NCBI GenBank assembly: GCA_008330645.1
Contig: VLTN01000109.1
Location: 1-37,185 of the forward strand
Source of the DNA: Cafeteria roenbergensis
Lineage: Eukaryota; Sar; Bigyra; Bicosoecida; Cafeteriaceae
Direction of reading: 5' to 3'
Length of the DNA: 37,185 nucleotides
The notes under the pieces were generated by a model that was not told the origin of the DNA, made no database searches, and saw only the letters and a list, made by a program, of their open reading frames with translations. The position numbers and the translations under genes are program-made. Positions 9,588-17,804 of the stretch are shown in pieces. Numbering within the stretch: the stretch's first letter is position 1; every line of letters starts with the position of its first letter.

Positions 9588-11252
9588 CTAGTCGTCCATG
9601 GCGTCAGTCTGCTCGACCAGGGGAGTGCAGCGAATGCACTCTAGCCGATGCGCTGTCAAGTCGGGGTGGAAGAGAGTCATCTCTGTTGCGAAGGACCCAG
9701 CCAAAGCTGCTGCTGTTCGAACAGCCAGAGCCACCTCTTTTCGCCTGGCTGCCTTCAGCGCCTGCAGCGGACCCCACGACTGCGCAGCGGGATGATCAGC
9801 CCCCGCGCCGTTCAAGAGCCCTGTGTCTCGCTGCTCAGAGCGGCGGTCATCCTGCGTGACGGCTGGCCCAGCCACGCCGGAGCGCGGCACCACGACCACT
9901 TGCACGCCAGCTCCCTGCCGGCTGTGTCCCCCCATTCCAACTGGCGACATGAATGCATCTGAGCCTTGCGTCCTGGTGTAACCTCCCCGGTGGGGCAGGG
10001 GCGCGCTGCTCTGCCGCACCAGTGCGCGGGGCGAAGCGCCAAGGGACCTGGCGGCGGGCAGCCGGGAATACCCAGCTCCGTCAGCAGCATGAGCAAGCGG
10101 CGTGCTCGTGGCGGAGGGCCGCGCCAGGAGGTTGCCAAACTTGCCTGGTTGTCGGACTCTTGAGGGAGTGCCGGTTGCGGCCGCCTGCCGCAGCAACTGG
10201 TGCTGGGGTGTCTGTTGTTCGCGTAGCCTGGATTGCGAGCAAGAAGGCAGTGAGCTGTCATGCCCCCCCCTGGCTTTGCTGTCCTGCCCCTGCGAGCGTG
10301 GTTCCGATGCCCCGCCTGAACGTGTTCGGTGGTCAGCATCGCGGCGCTGCGCGCCGGTGGTCGGGGTTCCGTCCGCCGCGCTCCGCCGGGGCAGTGGCGC
10401 CGGCGCAGCACCGGGAGTTGCGGGGAGGGTGCGTGCGTAGCCCGCTTGTCTCCTGTCCCACCTGCTCCCGGAGGTTGGTGGCGCCGCGAAGTCGGCCGGC
10501 GACAGCACCTCCGGCCAGCTGCTATCCGCCGCCGGCGCCGACTCAGCGCGTGCGATTGAGGGCGCGGGCCCAAAACGGCCCATCGACGACTGTCCTGCCC
10601 GTGCATGCGCGCTGGGGCCCGTGATTCCCCCTGCAGCGCTTGAAGTGGCGACGCCAGGAGCGCTGGCAGCCGCATCGCCTGCTGCGTCAACAGCAGCACC
10701 GCCATAGCGCCCGCTTTCCCAACTGGCCACGCCAGACATAGGGGAGCGCAGCGGAACTGAATCGTGTCCGGCGCGACCCCACTGGGCGCCACTGCGGTCA
10801 CCAGGGCGCGCGCTTCCCGGGACCGTCCCTAACGGTGGCATTTGTGCCTGAGGTGAGGTCCACGGCCGCGAGAAAGGTGAGGGCCCGCCCGAAGCAGTGG
10901 CCGGGAGGCGGGAGTAGCCCTCTTTTCCAGGCGTGAGGCGGCTGTAGCCGTCGCGGGGAGGCTGTTCCCAAGCGCGCCCGCCTGGAGTTGGCGCAGCACC
11001 GCGAGGGGTGGCCGAGGTGTCCTGCCCTCGCGCCGACATCCACGCAGGAACCGGCCTCTCACCTCGCATCGGCAACCGCGACGCACCTGACGTGCTTGCC
11101 GCTCCGTCGCCTGGCTGCTGCGCGCCCGCCCAAGCTGGTCTCTTGGGAGGGGGCGCACGCTGGCTCGCCGGCGACTGAAGCGGTTCGCCGCTGTTCCCCG
11201 ATGCAGCATCCGACGAGTCGCCCGGCAGGCGCTTGCGGCCTCGGCGGCCCAT
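9588..11252 (-). CDS. Disordered Ser/Pro/Ala/Gly-rich basic protein with GYSRL-like repeats
   Basis: This 554-residue open frame is read from an ATG (MGRRGRKRLP) to a TAG. The frame stays open 345 bases further upstream but has no clear conserved sequence there, so I take the start that gives the strongly basic N-terminus. The protein is low-complexity, with no signal peptide or membrane helix. A five-residue motif G-Y-[SAT]-R-[LT] recurs at residues 102-106, 112-116, 271-275, 394-398 and 424-428, often followed by P-A-[TA]. The last 60 residues are more ordered, with an Ala/Leu/Val-rich segment at 508-520 and two cysteines at 539 and 542 (ECIRC). I do not recognise a family. The basic, disordered make-up would suit a cytoskeletal, nuclear or scaffold protein, but that is only a guess. 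Splicing is possible but not required. Confidence 0.5.
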   Translation of the reverse strand: MGRRGRKRLPGDSSDAASGNSGEPLQSPASQRAPPPKRPAWAGAQQPGDGAASTSGASRLPMRGERPVPAWMSARGQDTSATPRGAAPTPGGRAWEQPPRDGYSRLTPGKEGYSRLPATASGGPSPFSRPWTSPQAQMPPLGTVPGSARPGDRSGAQWGRAGHDSVPLRSPMSGVASWESGRYGGAAVDAAGDAAASAPGVATSSAAGGITGPSAHARAGQSSMGRFGPAPSIARAESAPAADSSWPEVLSPADFAAPPTSGSRWDRRQAGYARTLPATPGAAPAPLPRRSAADGTPTTGAQRRDADHRTRSGGASEPRSQGQDSKARGGHDSSLPSCSQSRLREQQTPQHQLLRQAAATGTPSRVRQPGKFGNLLARPSATSTPLAHAADGAGYSRLPAARSLGASPRALVRQSSAPLPHRGGYTRTQGSDAFMSPVGMGGHSRQGAGVQVVVVPRSGVAGPAVTQDDRRSEQRDTGLLNGAGADHPAAQSWGPLQALKAARRKEVALAVRTAAALAGSFATEMTLFHPDLTAHRLECIRCTPLVEQTDAMDD

Positions 11253-11761
11253 GCTGCAGGAGGCTAGATGTGGGGTTTGGGGCGAGCGACAACCAGAGAC
11301 CCGCAGGTTGTGACGCTCAGCGTGTGTTGCCTGTTTCCTGTTCGCGTGCAGTTGAGCAGGCGGCGTGTTCAATTCAGTTGACTCTGCCGCAACCCGAAAT
11401 GTCAAGTTGCTTGCCTGGAACTCTGACGCCTGCGCAAGCGTGCCGAGGGCCACAGCCAAGCTCGACCTGGACCAAACATGCTGTCGCGCTGGGCGGCTAC
11501 ACGTATGCAGATGGAAGCATGGAGGGTCCGTTTGGCCGTCGAGAATTGGATGGAACACAAACTTTGCGTCGGGACTAGGATGCCGTGGACAGGCCATGGG
11601 TGCGCCATATCAAAGAGCCAGGGGCAGTGGAGAGCCAAGGGACGCCGCTGCGGCTGAGGCCTGCATTCCATTGCGCCATACCAGCTGTCTTTGCCGTTGC
11701 CCGGGGCCTCCGGATTGGAGGCCAGCCAGCCAGCCTGCAGAAGGACGCGACACTGACGCAT
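11253..11761 (-). other. Intergenic region between two minus-strand genes
   Basis: This lies between the stop of the duplicated-exon gene (11762) and the chosen start of the GYSRL-repeat gene (11252). It should hold the 3' end of the former and the promoter of the latter. Open frames on both strands show no recognisable sequence, and I see no clear core promoter element. Confidence 0.4.
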
Positions 11762-14274
11762 TCACTGCGGCGCCCCAGCTCGACGCCCCAAGCCCTTAGC
11801 CACCGGAAGCTTCTCCGGGCTGCCGGGCCCGCCGGCCCGTCGCCCCAGGCCCTGGGCGGGAGCAGCCCTTGGGGCCGCAGTTCCCTTGCTGGTCTTGGGG
11901 GCGGGCGCACCTGCGGAAGCTGCAGAAGCGCCAAACTTGTCTGCGAGTAGGGGTCACACCTTAATCATGCGACGAAGCAGTCAAAGGCCGAATAGCAACA
12001 GGAGCAGACTGCGTGCCCAGACCCAGGCCGCTGCTGGGGAGGGAGCAGCAACGCTTCACGACCGACAGCGGCCAGCCCTCACTGTGCTTCGACGACAGTG
12101 AAGCTGCAGCTGGCTCCCGGCGGAAGAATCCGGCGTGAGATGCAGCCCCGCCAACTCCAGCGCCAGCCGGCGCCTTCTTGGCTGCAGCCGAAGCAGCGCC
12201 AGCCGGCGCCTTCTTGGCTGCAGCCGAAGCAGCGCCGGCTGGCGCCTTCTTGGCTGCAGCCGAAGCAGCGCCGGCTGGCGCCTTCTTGGCTGCAGCCGAA
12301 GCAGCGCCGGCTGGCGCCTTCTTGGCTCCGGTGACGGCTCCCGGGGTGCTGCTGGCAGGCTTGGGCCTCGCTGCTTTGCCAGCCGCCTTGGTCGTGTTGG
12401 CAGCAGCTCGCTTGGCCAACTCAGGAGCACTGAACTTGTCTGCGAGCAAGGGCAAACTCGTGGCTTCAGGGGTGACGACAGGGCGGGCGCAGTTGCTGCG
12501 TGGCGGCGCAACTCTCTGGGCTTCCAGCACTGCGCTCGCAAGCGCGACGGGCAAGCCAAAACTGGCCACGGGGGCAGCAGTGCCGCAGGCGGCAGGCCAT
12601 GTCGGCTCCGATCCGTGTGGTTTGGGGCCACGGGGAGGGCGCGCGCTCACCTGCTTTCGATGACAAGGACGCCGCAGCTGGCTCTCGGCGGAAGAACCCT
12701 GAGGCAGCGGGAGCTCCGCCATTCGAGGCAGGCGCCGCTGCTTGAGCTGGTGTGGGTTTTGCTTTCGATAGAGATGCAACCTTGGTGGTGCGTTTCGCCG
12801 CTGCCATCGCTGCCCAGTGAGTGTTGCTTCCCTGGGGCCGCGGTGAGTGTTTGGCTGCGAAGCAAATATTGGAGCCGTCGTGCCAACAGTGATGTGCCGC
12901 AGTCGTCCTGAACGGTCCGGCCTGCGGCACGTGCATCCTATTCGTGTGTGTGGGAGACATGACGAAGCGGGGCCACACGGCAAGCCACGCACTTTGGGCC
13001 GGGTGCCTTCGCCAGTCAGGTTCACCCATGCTCGCCTTCCCAGCCCTCCTCTCAGGCGCTGCAGCCTGCATTCGCCGCTTACCGCGCCCCAGCGGTCCGC
13101 TGGGCCGCCCCGCTCGTGCGGGGCACCGCAGGCTTGGCCGGGACACCGCCTCTTGAGGAGACGCCACTTCCAACCCTGCCACCCACGCACACCTTGCGCG
13201 GCGCGGCTGAGGCTGTCCCCGAGGTTGCCGCTCCCGACAATGCAGGCTTGGCCCTGGCTGCCAGACGCTTGGTAGGTGCCCTGGCCTCCACCGGGCCAGC
13301 AAAGCCGACGATGTTGCCTGCGCCCCGTTGCACGCCGGCGGCCTGGGACCCCGTCTTGCGCGTCAGGTCCTTGGCCCCGCCCAGGCCGTTGACGACACCC
13401 TTTCGCTTCTCAAAGGCGCAGTCGGGCTTGCCTCCCTTGGCAGCAGTCGCGGTGACGGAGCGCGTTCGGCCCTGCACCACCTGCTTGATGTTTGGGCCGC
13501 CCGCGCCGAACCCTGCCTTGCGCTTCTCAGCCACTGCGCGGCTGCGCTCCGCCCTGGACGGAAGAGCCGACGCGGCGGCCTTTCTTGGAGGGTGCGACGA
13601 AGCGGCGGCTGCCGCGGATGGCGCCGCCGCGCTGCCGAGCTTGCGCCCGGGCCCAGACATGGCTGTAGAGGTCCCGCCGCCAAGCTTCCGCCCTGGGCCA
13701 GCAGCAGGAGCAGCCGAGCTTCCTGCTCTGCGCGTCGGGGCGGCCGCCGGCGCGGCAGCCGCGCCGGGTTTGCGCGCCGGACCAGCGGCCCGTTGAATGG
13801 ACGTTCCCGAGTTGCCATCCGCAGCCCCGACGCGCTTGAGCGACTTCACGTGGCCAAACATCTCTGCGATTCGGCAAACGGACGCAGGGTGGCCGGGCGA
13901 CGATTGCGCGCATCACTGCCGCTCGCGCCGGGACGCAGACGGCGAGGTCGAAATTCAGCGCCTCCGACAGTCTCAGCCGCCTGCGCACGCCCTTGTGCGC
14001 CACCGCCGCCCGAGCTCGGTGACAGCGAGCAGCGCGTACATACGTTAACGTCAAGTTCGGCCATGTCTGGCCGAAGCCGGCCGTTCGACGGCGGCCGGAG
14101 CCCAGTTGGCTCACCTGTTCCCTGCGCGAGTCCGGCGTCGCGCGCGGCGTGCAAGTACCGCTCCGGGATGGAGACACACCCGCTTCGGACCGTCCCCTCC
14201 TCCTTGGTAGCATCGATGCGCGTGAGCTCCCCCGTGACCGGGTTGACCTTGACAGCCCCTCTCCTCGATGCCAT
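11762..14274 (-). CDS. Multi-exon Lys/Ala/Pro/Gly-rich basic protein with duplicated exons
   Basis: I infer five exons on the minus strand. Exon 1 is 14274-14044 (MASRRGAVKVNPVTGEL..., 77 codons, donor GTATGT). Exon 2 is 13861-13083 (donor GTAAGC). Exon 3 is 12854-12651 (donor GTGAGC). Exon 4 is 12439-12083 (donor GTGAGG). Exon 5 is 11940-11762 (ends GLGRRAGAPQ then TGA). Exons 3-5 join in phase 1. Exons 4 and 5 both begin after ctcgcag with DKF or NKF, and exons 3 and 4 both end in GFFRREPAAASLSSK. The exon 2 to 3 join is not resolved: the phases disagree by one base, so a small exon or a shifted site lies within 13082-12855. A G[PL][GA]R[KR]xG motif recurs in exons 2 and 5, and a KKAPAGAASAAA array fills exon 4. 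The make-up resembles linker-histone tails or microtubule-associated proteins, but I cannot name a family. It diverges from the EHD gene. Confidence 0.6.
12083..12854 (-). repeat. Tandemly duplicated phase-1 exons (exons 3 and 4)
   Basis: Exon 3 (12854-12651) and exon 4 (12439-12083) are both phase 1 at each end. They close with the same 15 residues, GFFRREPAAASLSSK, followed by a GTGAG donor. The head of exon 4 (DKFSAPELAK) matches the head of exon 5 (NKFGASAASA), with the same ctcgcag acceptor. The pattern is that of an ancestral exon copied in tandem whose middle has diverged or expanded by minisatellite growth. Confidence 0.65.
12160..12339 (-). repeat. 36-bp minisatellite encoding KKAPAGAASAAA units
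   Basis: Five tandem units of 36 bp begin at 12160, 12196, 12232, 12268 and 12304; the last is partial and diverges into TPGAVTGAKK. Units differ mainly at cagcc versus ggctg, a synonymous change. Each unit encodes 12 residues of a Lys-Lys-Ala-Pro plus Gly/Ala/Ser block like a histone H1 tail. The plus-strand frame through it (PAPSWLQPKQRR) is a shadow. Confidence 0.9.
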
Positions 14275-14542
14275 GGCAGCCAGTGCGGCAAGCACGAAAG
14301 CCCGTGGAACACGCTGCGACTGCAACTAACGGGGTCCGTTTATGCAAGCCGAGTCCGAGAACTATGGCAGAGCCAATCCCAAATAGGCAAAGGTGGGAAA
14401 CGCCGAGTTGACGCCGCCAGCTGCAGCGATCCGCCTGCGCCCCGGATTTCGCGCGCCTCGCGCGGCACCCCGCGCGCCCGCCGGCCAGACGCCGCCGCGC
14501 GCCTCGTGCTCCCGCGGACCAGGCCAAATCTCGCTCCCAGCC
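14275..14542. promoter_or_regulatory. Divergent promoter region with CCAAT box
   Basis: The basic-protein gene starts at 14274 on the minus strand and the EHD gene at 14543 on the plus strand, so 268 bases must serve both. A ccaat pentamer (14373-14377, in agccaatccc) lies 166 bases before the EHD start codon. A tttatgc run at 14339 is the only A/T-rich element. Assignment as promoter is by position, and the CCAAT call is weak because five bases occur often by chance. Confidence 0.4.
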
Positions 14543-16345
14543 ATGGCAGCAGCAGCGGGCGCCGGTGCCCGGCATCGCTTCTCGTCCACGGAGGATGTGG
14601 CCAACGAGCTCAAGCGGCTGTACACGACGTACCAGCGGCCTCTCGAGGAGAACTACCTGTACGGCGAGTTCCACAGCCCCATCCTGACCGACGCGGACAT
14701 CGACTCGAAGCCCATGGTGCTGCTGCTGGGCCAGTACTCGGTGGGAAAGACCACCTTTATCAAGCACCTTCTGGGCCGCGACTTCCCGGGCATGCGCATC
14801 GGCCCCGAGCCCACGACGGACCGGTTCACGATCATCATGAGCGGGGAGGAGGACCGCACGATCCCCGGCAACGCTCTCGCGGTGGACCGCGACATGCCGT
14901 TCACGAGCCTGCAGCGCTTTGGCACGAATTTTATGAGCCGGCTCGAGGCCGCCCAGTGCAAGGCTCCGGTTCTGGAGCGCGTGACCCTGGTCGACACGCC
15001 GGGCGTACTCTCCGGCGAGAAGCAACGCGCAGGCCGCATGTACGACTTTCCCCGCGTGGTGGAGTGGTTCGCAGCGCGGGCCGACATGATCCTGCTTCTG
15101 TTCGACGCGCACAAGCTCGACATCTCCGACGAGTTCAAGAGCACCATCGAGGCGCTGCGCGGCAACGACGACAAGATCCGGGTGGTGATGAACAAGGCCG
15201 ACATGGTGACTGGCCAGCAGCTGATGCGCGTGTACGGCGCCCTCATGTGGGCGCTGGGCAAGGTCATCGGCACGCCCGAGGTGCCTCGCGTCTACATCGG
15301 TTCCTTCGCAGACTTTGGCTACAAGAACCGCGAGTTCGAGGTGATGTTCCGGCGCGAGCAGTCGGACCTGCTGCGCGACCTGATGGCGCTGCCGGGCAAC
15401 TCGGCCACCCGCAAGGTGAACGAAATGGTGAAGCGAGCGCGCCTGGCGCGGGTCCACGCCCTCATCATCTCGCACCTCAAGCAGAAGATGCCCTCGCTGT
15501 GGGGCCACAAGAAGACCCAGGAAAAGCTTGTGGCGAACATGCCGCAGGAGTTCTTCGAGGTGATGAAGGCCCACCGGCTGCCCAAGGGCGACTTCCCCGA
15601 CATCGCGCGCTTCCGGGAGGTTGCCGCAACGTTTGACTTTTCCAAGTTCAAGCACCTCGACAAGCGCCTTCTGGCAGCCCTGGACGAGGTGGTGTCCTCG
15701 CACATCCCCGCCATCCTGTCGGAGCTCAGCCGCATCCAGGCCGAGGAGATCCGCCGGGACAGGGAGCTCGCGGCGTCGGCCGACACCATCCTCGCCATCA
15801 CCGACGGGGTCATCTCCTCCAAGCGCCTAGACGCGGCCACGCCCGGCTTCACCGACGCCTCGGCCATGCGCCACGAGACCGCGTCCTCCACCGGATCGGG
15901 CGGCGCCTCAGCCGCGGCCGCGGCAGCCACCCCGCCCCCCCCGGCGGCCACTTCGTGGGCATCCACCGCGGCCGCCGCAGCGGCCCCCGCAGCCGAGTCC
16001 GCCAGCGGCGCCGCTGGCAACCCCTTCGCCTCCCCTGGCTCCGACAGCGCCTCCTGGTCCCGCATGGTGAACAAAACCGCCCGCGACGCCGACTTCTTCC
16101 GCATCCCCGGCGCCAGCGAGGCCTACAAGGTTGCGGGCGGCGAGGTGCGCGACACCATGCTCGCCTCCGGCCTCGCGGCGCCCCAGCTGTCCAAGATCTT
16201 CAACCTGTCGGACCACGACTCCGACGGCTACCTGGACGACGAAGAGTACGCGCTCCTCCGCTACCTGCTCGAAGCCGTGGCCGACGGCATGGAGCTCCCG
16301 GACACGCTTCCCGAGCACATGGTGCCGCCCAAGCAGCGCCGCTGA
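14543..16345 (+). CDS. EHD: EHD-family membrane-remodelling ATPase (dynamin superfamily, C-terminal EH domain)
   Basis: This 600-residue protein has no intron. The P-loop is GQYSVGKT (63-70), followed by the family hallmark FPGMRIGPEPTTDRF (81-95). The DxxG motif is DTPG (151-154), followed by LSGEKQR, and NKAD (217-220) is the specificity motif. The helical middle domain runs from about 285 to 410. A linker at 440-505 is rich in Ala, Pro, Thr and Ser and contains NPF (493-495). The C-terminal EH domain (about 506-600) has an EF-hand loop DHDSDGYLDDEE (557-568) and ends in LPEHMVPPKQRR, as in animal EHDs. In the family, EHDs hydrolyse ATP, oligomerise on membranes and act in endocytic recycling, with EH domains binding NPF motifs. 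Animal EHDs are about 535 residues; the extra length is the linker. The start is the first ATG of the conserved frame; upstream in-frame sequence is low-complexity. Confidence 0.97.
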   Translation: MAAAAGAGARHRFSSTEDVANELKRLYTTYQRPLEENYLYGEFHSPILTDADIDSKPMVLLLGQYSVGKTTFIKHLLGRDFPGMRIGPEPTTDRFTIIMSGEEDRTIPGNALAVDRDMPFTSLQRFGTNFMSRLEAAQCKAPVLERVTLVDTPGVLSGEKQRAGRMYDFPRVVEWFAARADMILLLFDAHKLDISDEFKSTIEALRGNDDKIRVVMNKADMVTGQQLMRVYGALMWALGKVIGTPEVPRVYIGSFADFGYKNREFEVMFRREQSDLLRDLMALPGNSATRKVNEMVKRARLARVHALIISHLKQKMPSLWGHKKTQEKLVANMPQEFFEVMKAHRLPKGDFPDIARFREVAATFDFSKFKHLDKRLLAALDEVVSSHIPAILSELSRIQAEEIRRDRELAASADTILAITDGVISSKRLDAATPGFTDASAMRHETASSTGSGGASAAAAAATPPPPAATSWASTAAAAAAPAAESASGAAGNPFASPGSDSASWSRMVNKTARDADFFRIPGASEAYKVAGGEVRDTMLASGLAAPQLSKIFNLSDHDSDGYLDDEEYALLRYLLEAVADGMELPDTLPEHMVPPKQRR

Positions 16346-16934
16346 GGCAAGCCAGCCCCGCTGCGGCCGGCCTCGCGCGAGGGGGCAAGCCTCCCGCCAG
16401 CCCCGCTGCGGCCGGCCGCGCGCGAGGGGGCAAGCCTCACGCCCGCGCAGCGGCGCTCTGAGCTCCCCTCGTCTTCGGCGAGGCTCGCTTTGCGGGGCCG
16501 TTGAGCAACCGGGTGGCTGTGATTGTGTGTGTGCTCGTGGTTTGAGCAGGTGTTGGTTTGCGGGTGCGCCCCTGCGCTCATGGTTGCGAGGCGCAGCTGT
16601 GCATGCAGCCTTGCACCTGAAGCGGCATCGTTTGCGGTGTGAGCGCCGCTGGGGAACAGCACATGCACTCGGTCCCTGCAGCGTGCGGCCGCGTCGAATC
16701 GCGAAGGCGCGCGAAAACGCGACATTTTGCCCGCGCCCCACAGGCCCTGGGCGGCCGTCGCGCGTGCGCGCACGAACTCGCACACCCATGTCAAACCGCG
16801 CGCGACCGGGTCGCCAAGCGTGCCTCCAGAGGCGCAGCAGCGGAGCGGCGCGACACCGAGTGCAGGAGACAAAACACACACAGATAGACATACTCTCCCT
16901 TGCACTGTGCAACCACCCGCGGCCGGCCAGGCAG
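16346..16934. other. Intergenic region between EHD and uS11m genes (convergent)
   Basis: This is the 3' flank of both the EHD gene and the minus-strand ribosomal protein gene. It begins with a 45-bp tandem repeat. A GT-rich stretch lies near 16515-16565. Open frames on both strands are shadows or low-complexity, with no recognisable protein. Confidence 0.5.
16351..16440 (+). repeat. Two-copy 45-bp tandem repeat just after the EHD stop codon
   Basis: Units at 16351-16395 and 16396-16440 both start gccagccccgctgcggccgg and differ at about two positions (t/g near unit position 23 and c/a near 44). A partial match (gaggcaagcc) precedes the first. The array starts six bases after the EHD stop, so it lies in the 3' untranslated region. 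It contains cggccg palindromes that could pair in RNA. Confidence 0.85.
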
Positions 16935-17357
16935 TCAGAGTCGCCTCGTCTTGCGCGGGCGGCAGCCGTTCGTCGGGAATCCCGTCAGGTCCTCGAAGCT
17001 GGCGATGCGGAACCCGGCGGCCGCGATGCTGCCGATGGCCGACGACTGCCCGCTGGTGGCGCCCCGCAGGCGCACTTCCACGACGGAAAAGCCCTTCTCG
17101 CGGGCGCGGGCCGCGGCCGCCTGGGCCGCCGCAAGGGCGCCCTCTGCCGAGGAGCGCTCCGGCCCGCGGAACCCAACGGCGCCAGCGGAAGACTTGGTGA
17201 TGACCCGTCCGCCTGGGGTCGCGAAGCACACGTGCGTGTTGTTCAGCGAGCAGTTGATGGTCACGAAGCAGTCCGGGCGGGGCCGCATCGGGAGGCTCTT
17301 AGACTTGCGGAAGATGTCCGCGATGCGCTGGCGCACTGCGGTGCCCGCGGCCGCCAT
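16935..17357 (-). CDS. MRPS11: Mitochondrial small-subunit ribosomal protein uS11
   Basis: The product is 140 residues, from an ATG to a TGA. The bacterial-type S11 core is clear: INCSLNNTHVCFATPGG (about 34-50), KSSAGAVGFRG (about 55-65), the Ala-rich helix around EGALAAAQAAAARAREKG, VEVRLRGATSGQSSAIGSI, and the C-terminal NGCRPRKTRRL. uS11 sits on the platform of the small subunit near the mRNA exit, together with uS7. The short basic N-terminus (AVRQRIADIFRKSKSL) could act as an import signal. The bacterial-type ending argues for an organellar rather than cytosolic protein. Mitochondrion is preferred because red-lineage plastids usually encode their own rps11, but a plastid home is not excluded. 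It is divergent from gene B and convergent with EHD. Confidence 0.92.
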   Translation of the reverse strand: MAAAGTAVRQRIADIFRKSKSLPMRPRPDCFVTINCSLNNTHVCFATPGGRVITKSSAGAVGFRGPERSSAEGALAAAQAAAARAREKGFSVVEVRLRGATSGQSSAIGSIAAAGFRIASFEDLTGFPTNGCRPRKTRRL

Positions 17358-17804
17358 GTTGCTCGCTGCCGCGCTCGCCGACGAGGGCGAACAGCTGTTT
17401 CGGCGCCCGGGCCTGGTCCCCCGGTCGAGTGCCGCCTCCGGGGTTCGGGGCGGGGGCGCGCCTTCGCGCAGCCGCGAGGACCAGACCAGACGCCGGCCAG
17501 GCTCTGCCGAGCTCGGCAGGCGATCGACGACGGCTCGCGAGTTGCGCTCTGGCGTTTGTTTTGCCGCCGTCGAGATGAGAGGGCTGCAGAGTCCGAGCCG
17601 CCGTCAGCTGCAGCGCGCGCGCGCGCTCCTGGCTACGCGCCCGGGAGCAGCGAGGGCGCCGCCCCCTGCACTTGGGCACTTGTGCGCCTCATTCCCCCCC
17701 ACGCTCTTGACCTCCGAGGCTCCGGGAAGTCCGCGGCTGGAGGCGAGGGCCGAGGGTTCAACAACGCGCCGTTGCTCGGGGCTGAGGCGCGTGCACACGA
17801 ACAG
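17358..17804. promoter_or_regulatory. Divergent promoter region of uS11m and gene B
   Basis: These 447 bases separate two divergent start codons. No TATA-like or other core element stands out. A run of seven GC dinucleotides at 17613-17626 is the only simple repeat and could adopt Z-DNA. Open frames here are low-complexity shadows. The role is assigned by position only. Confidence 0.4.

Noticed and set aside
12098-12334. Plus-strand repeat protein (PAPSWLQPKQRR units)
   Set aside because: Antisense shadow of the KKAPAGAASAAA minisatellite on the minus strand, whose exon borders and phases are coherent.
12160-12339. CRISPR-like array
   Set aside because: Units are contiguous 36-bp repeats without spacers and are coding in a eukaryotic exon.
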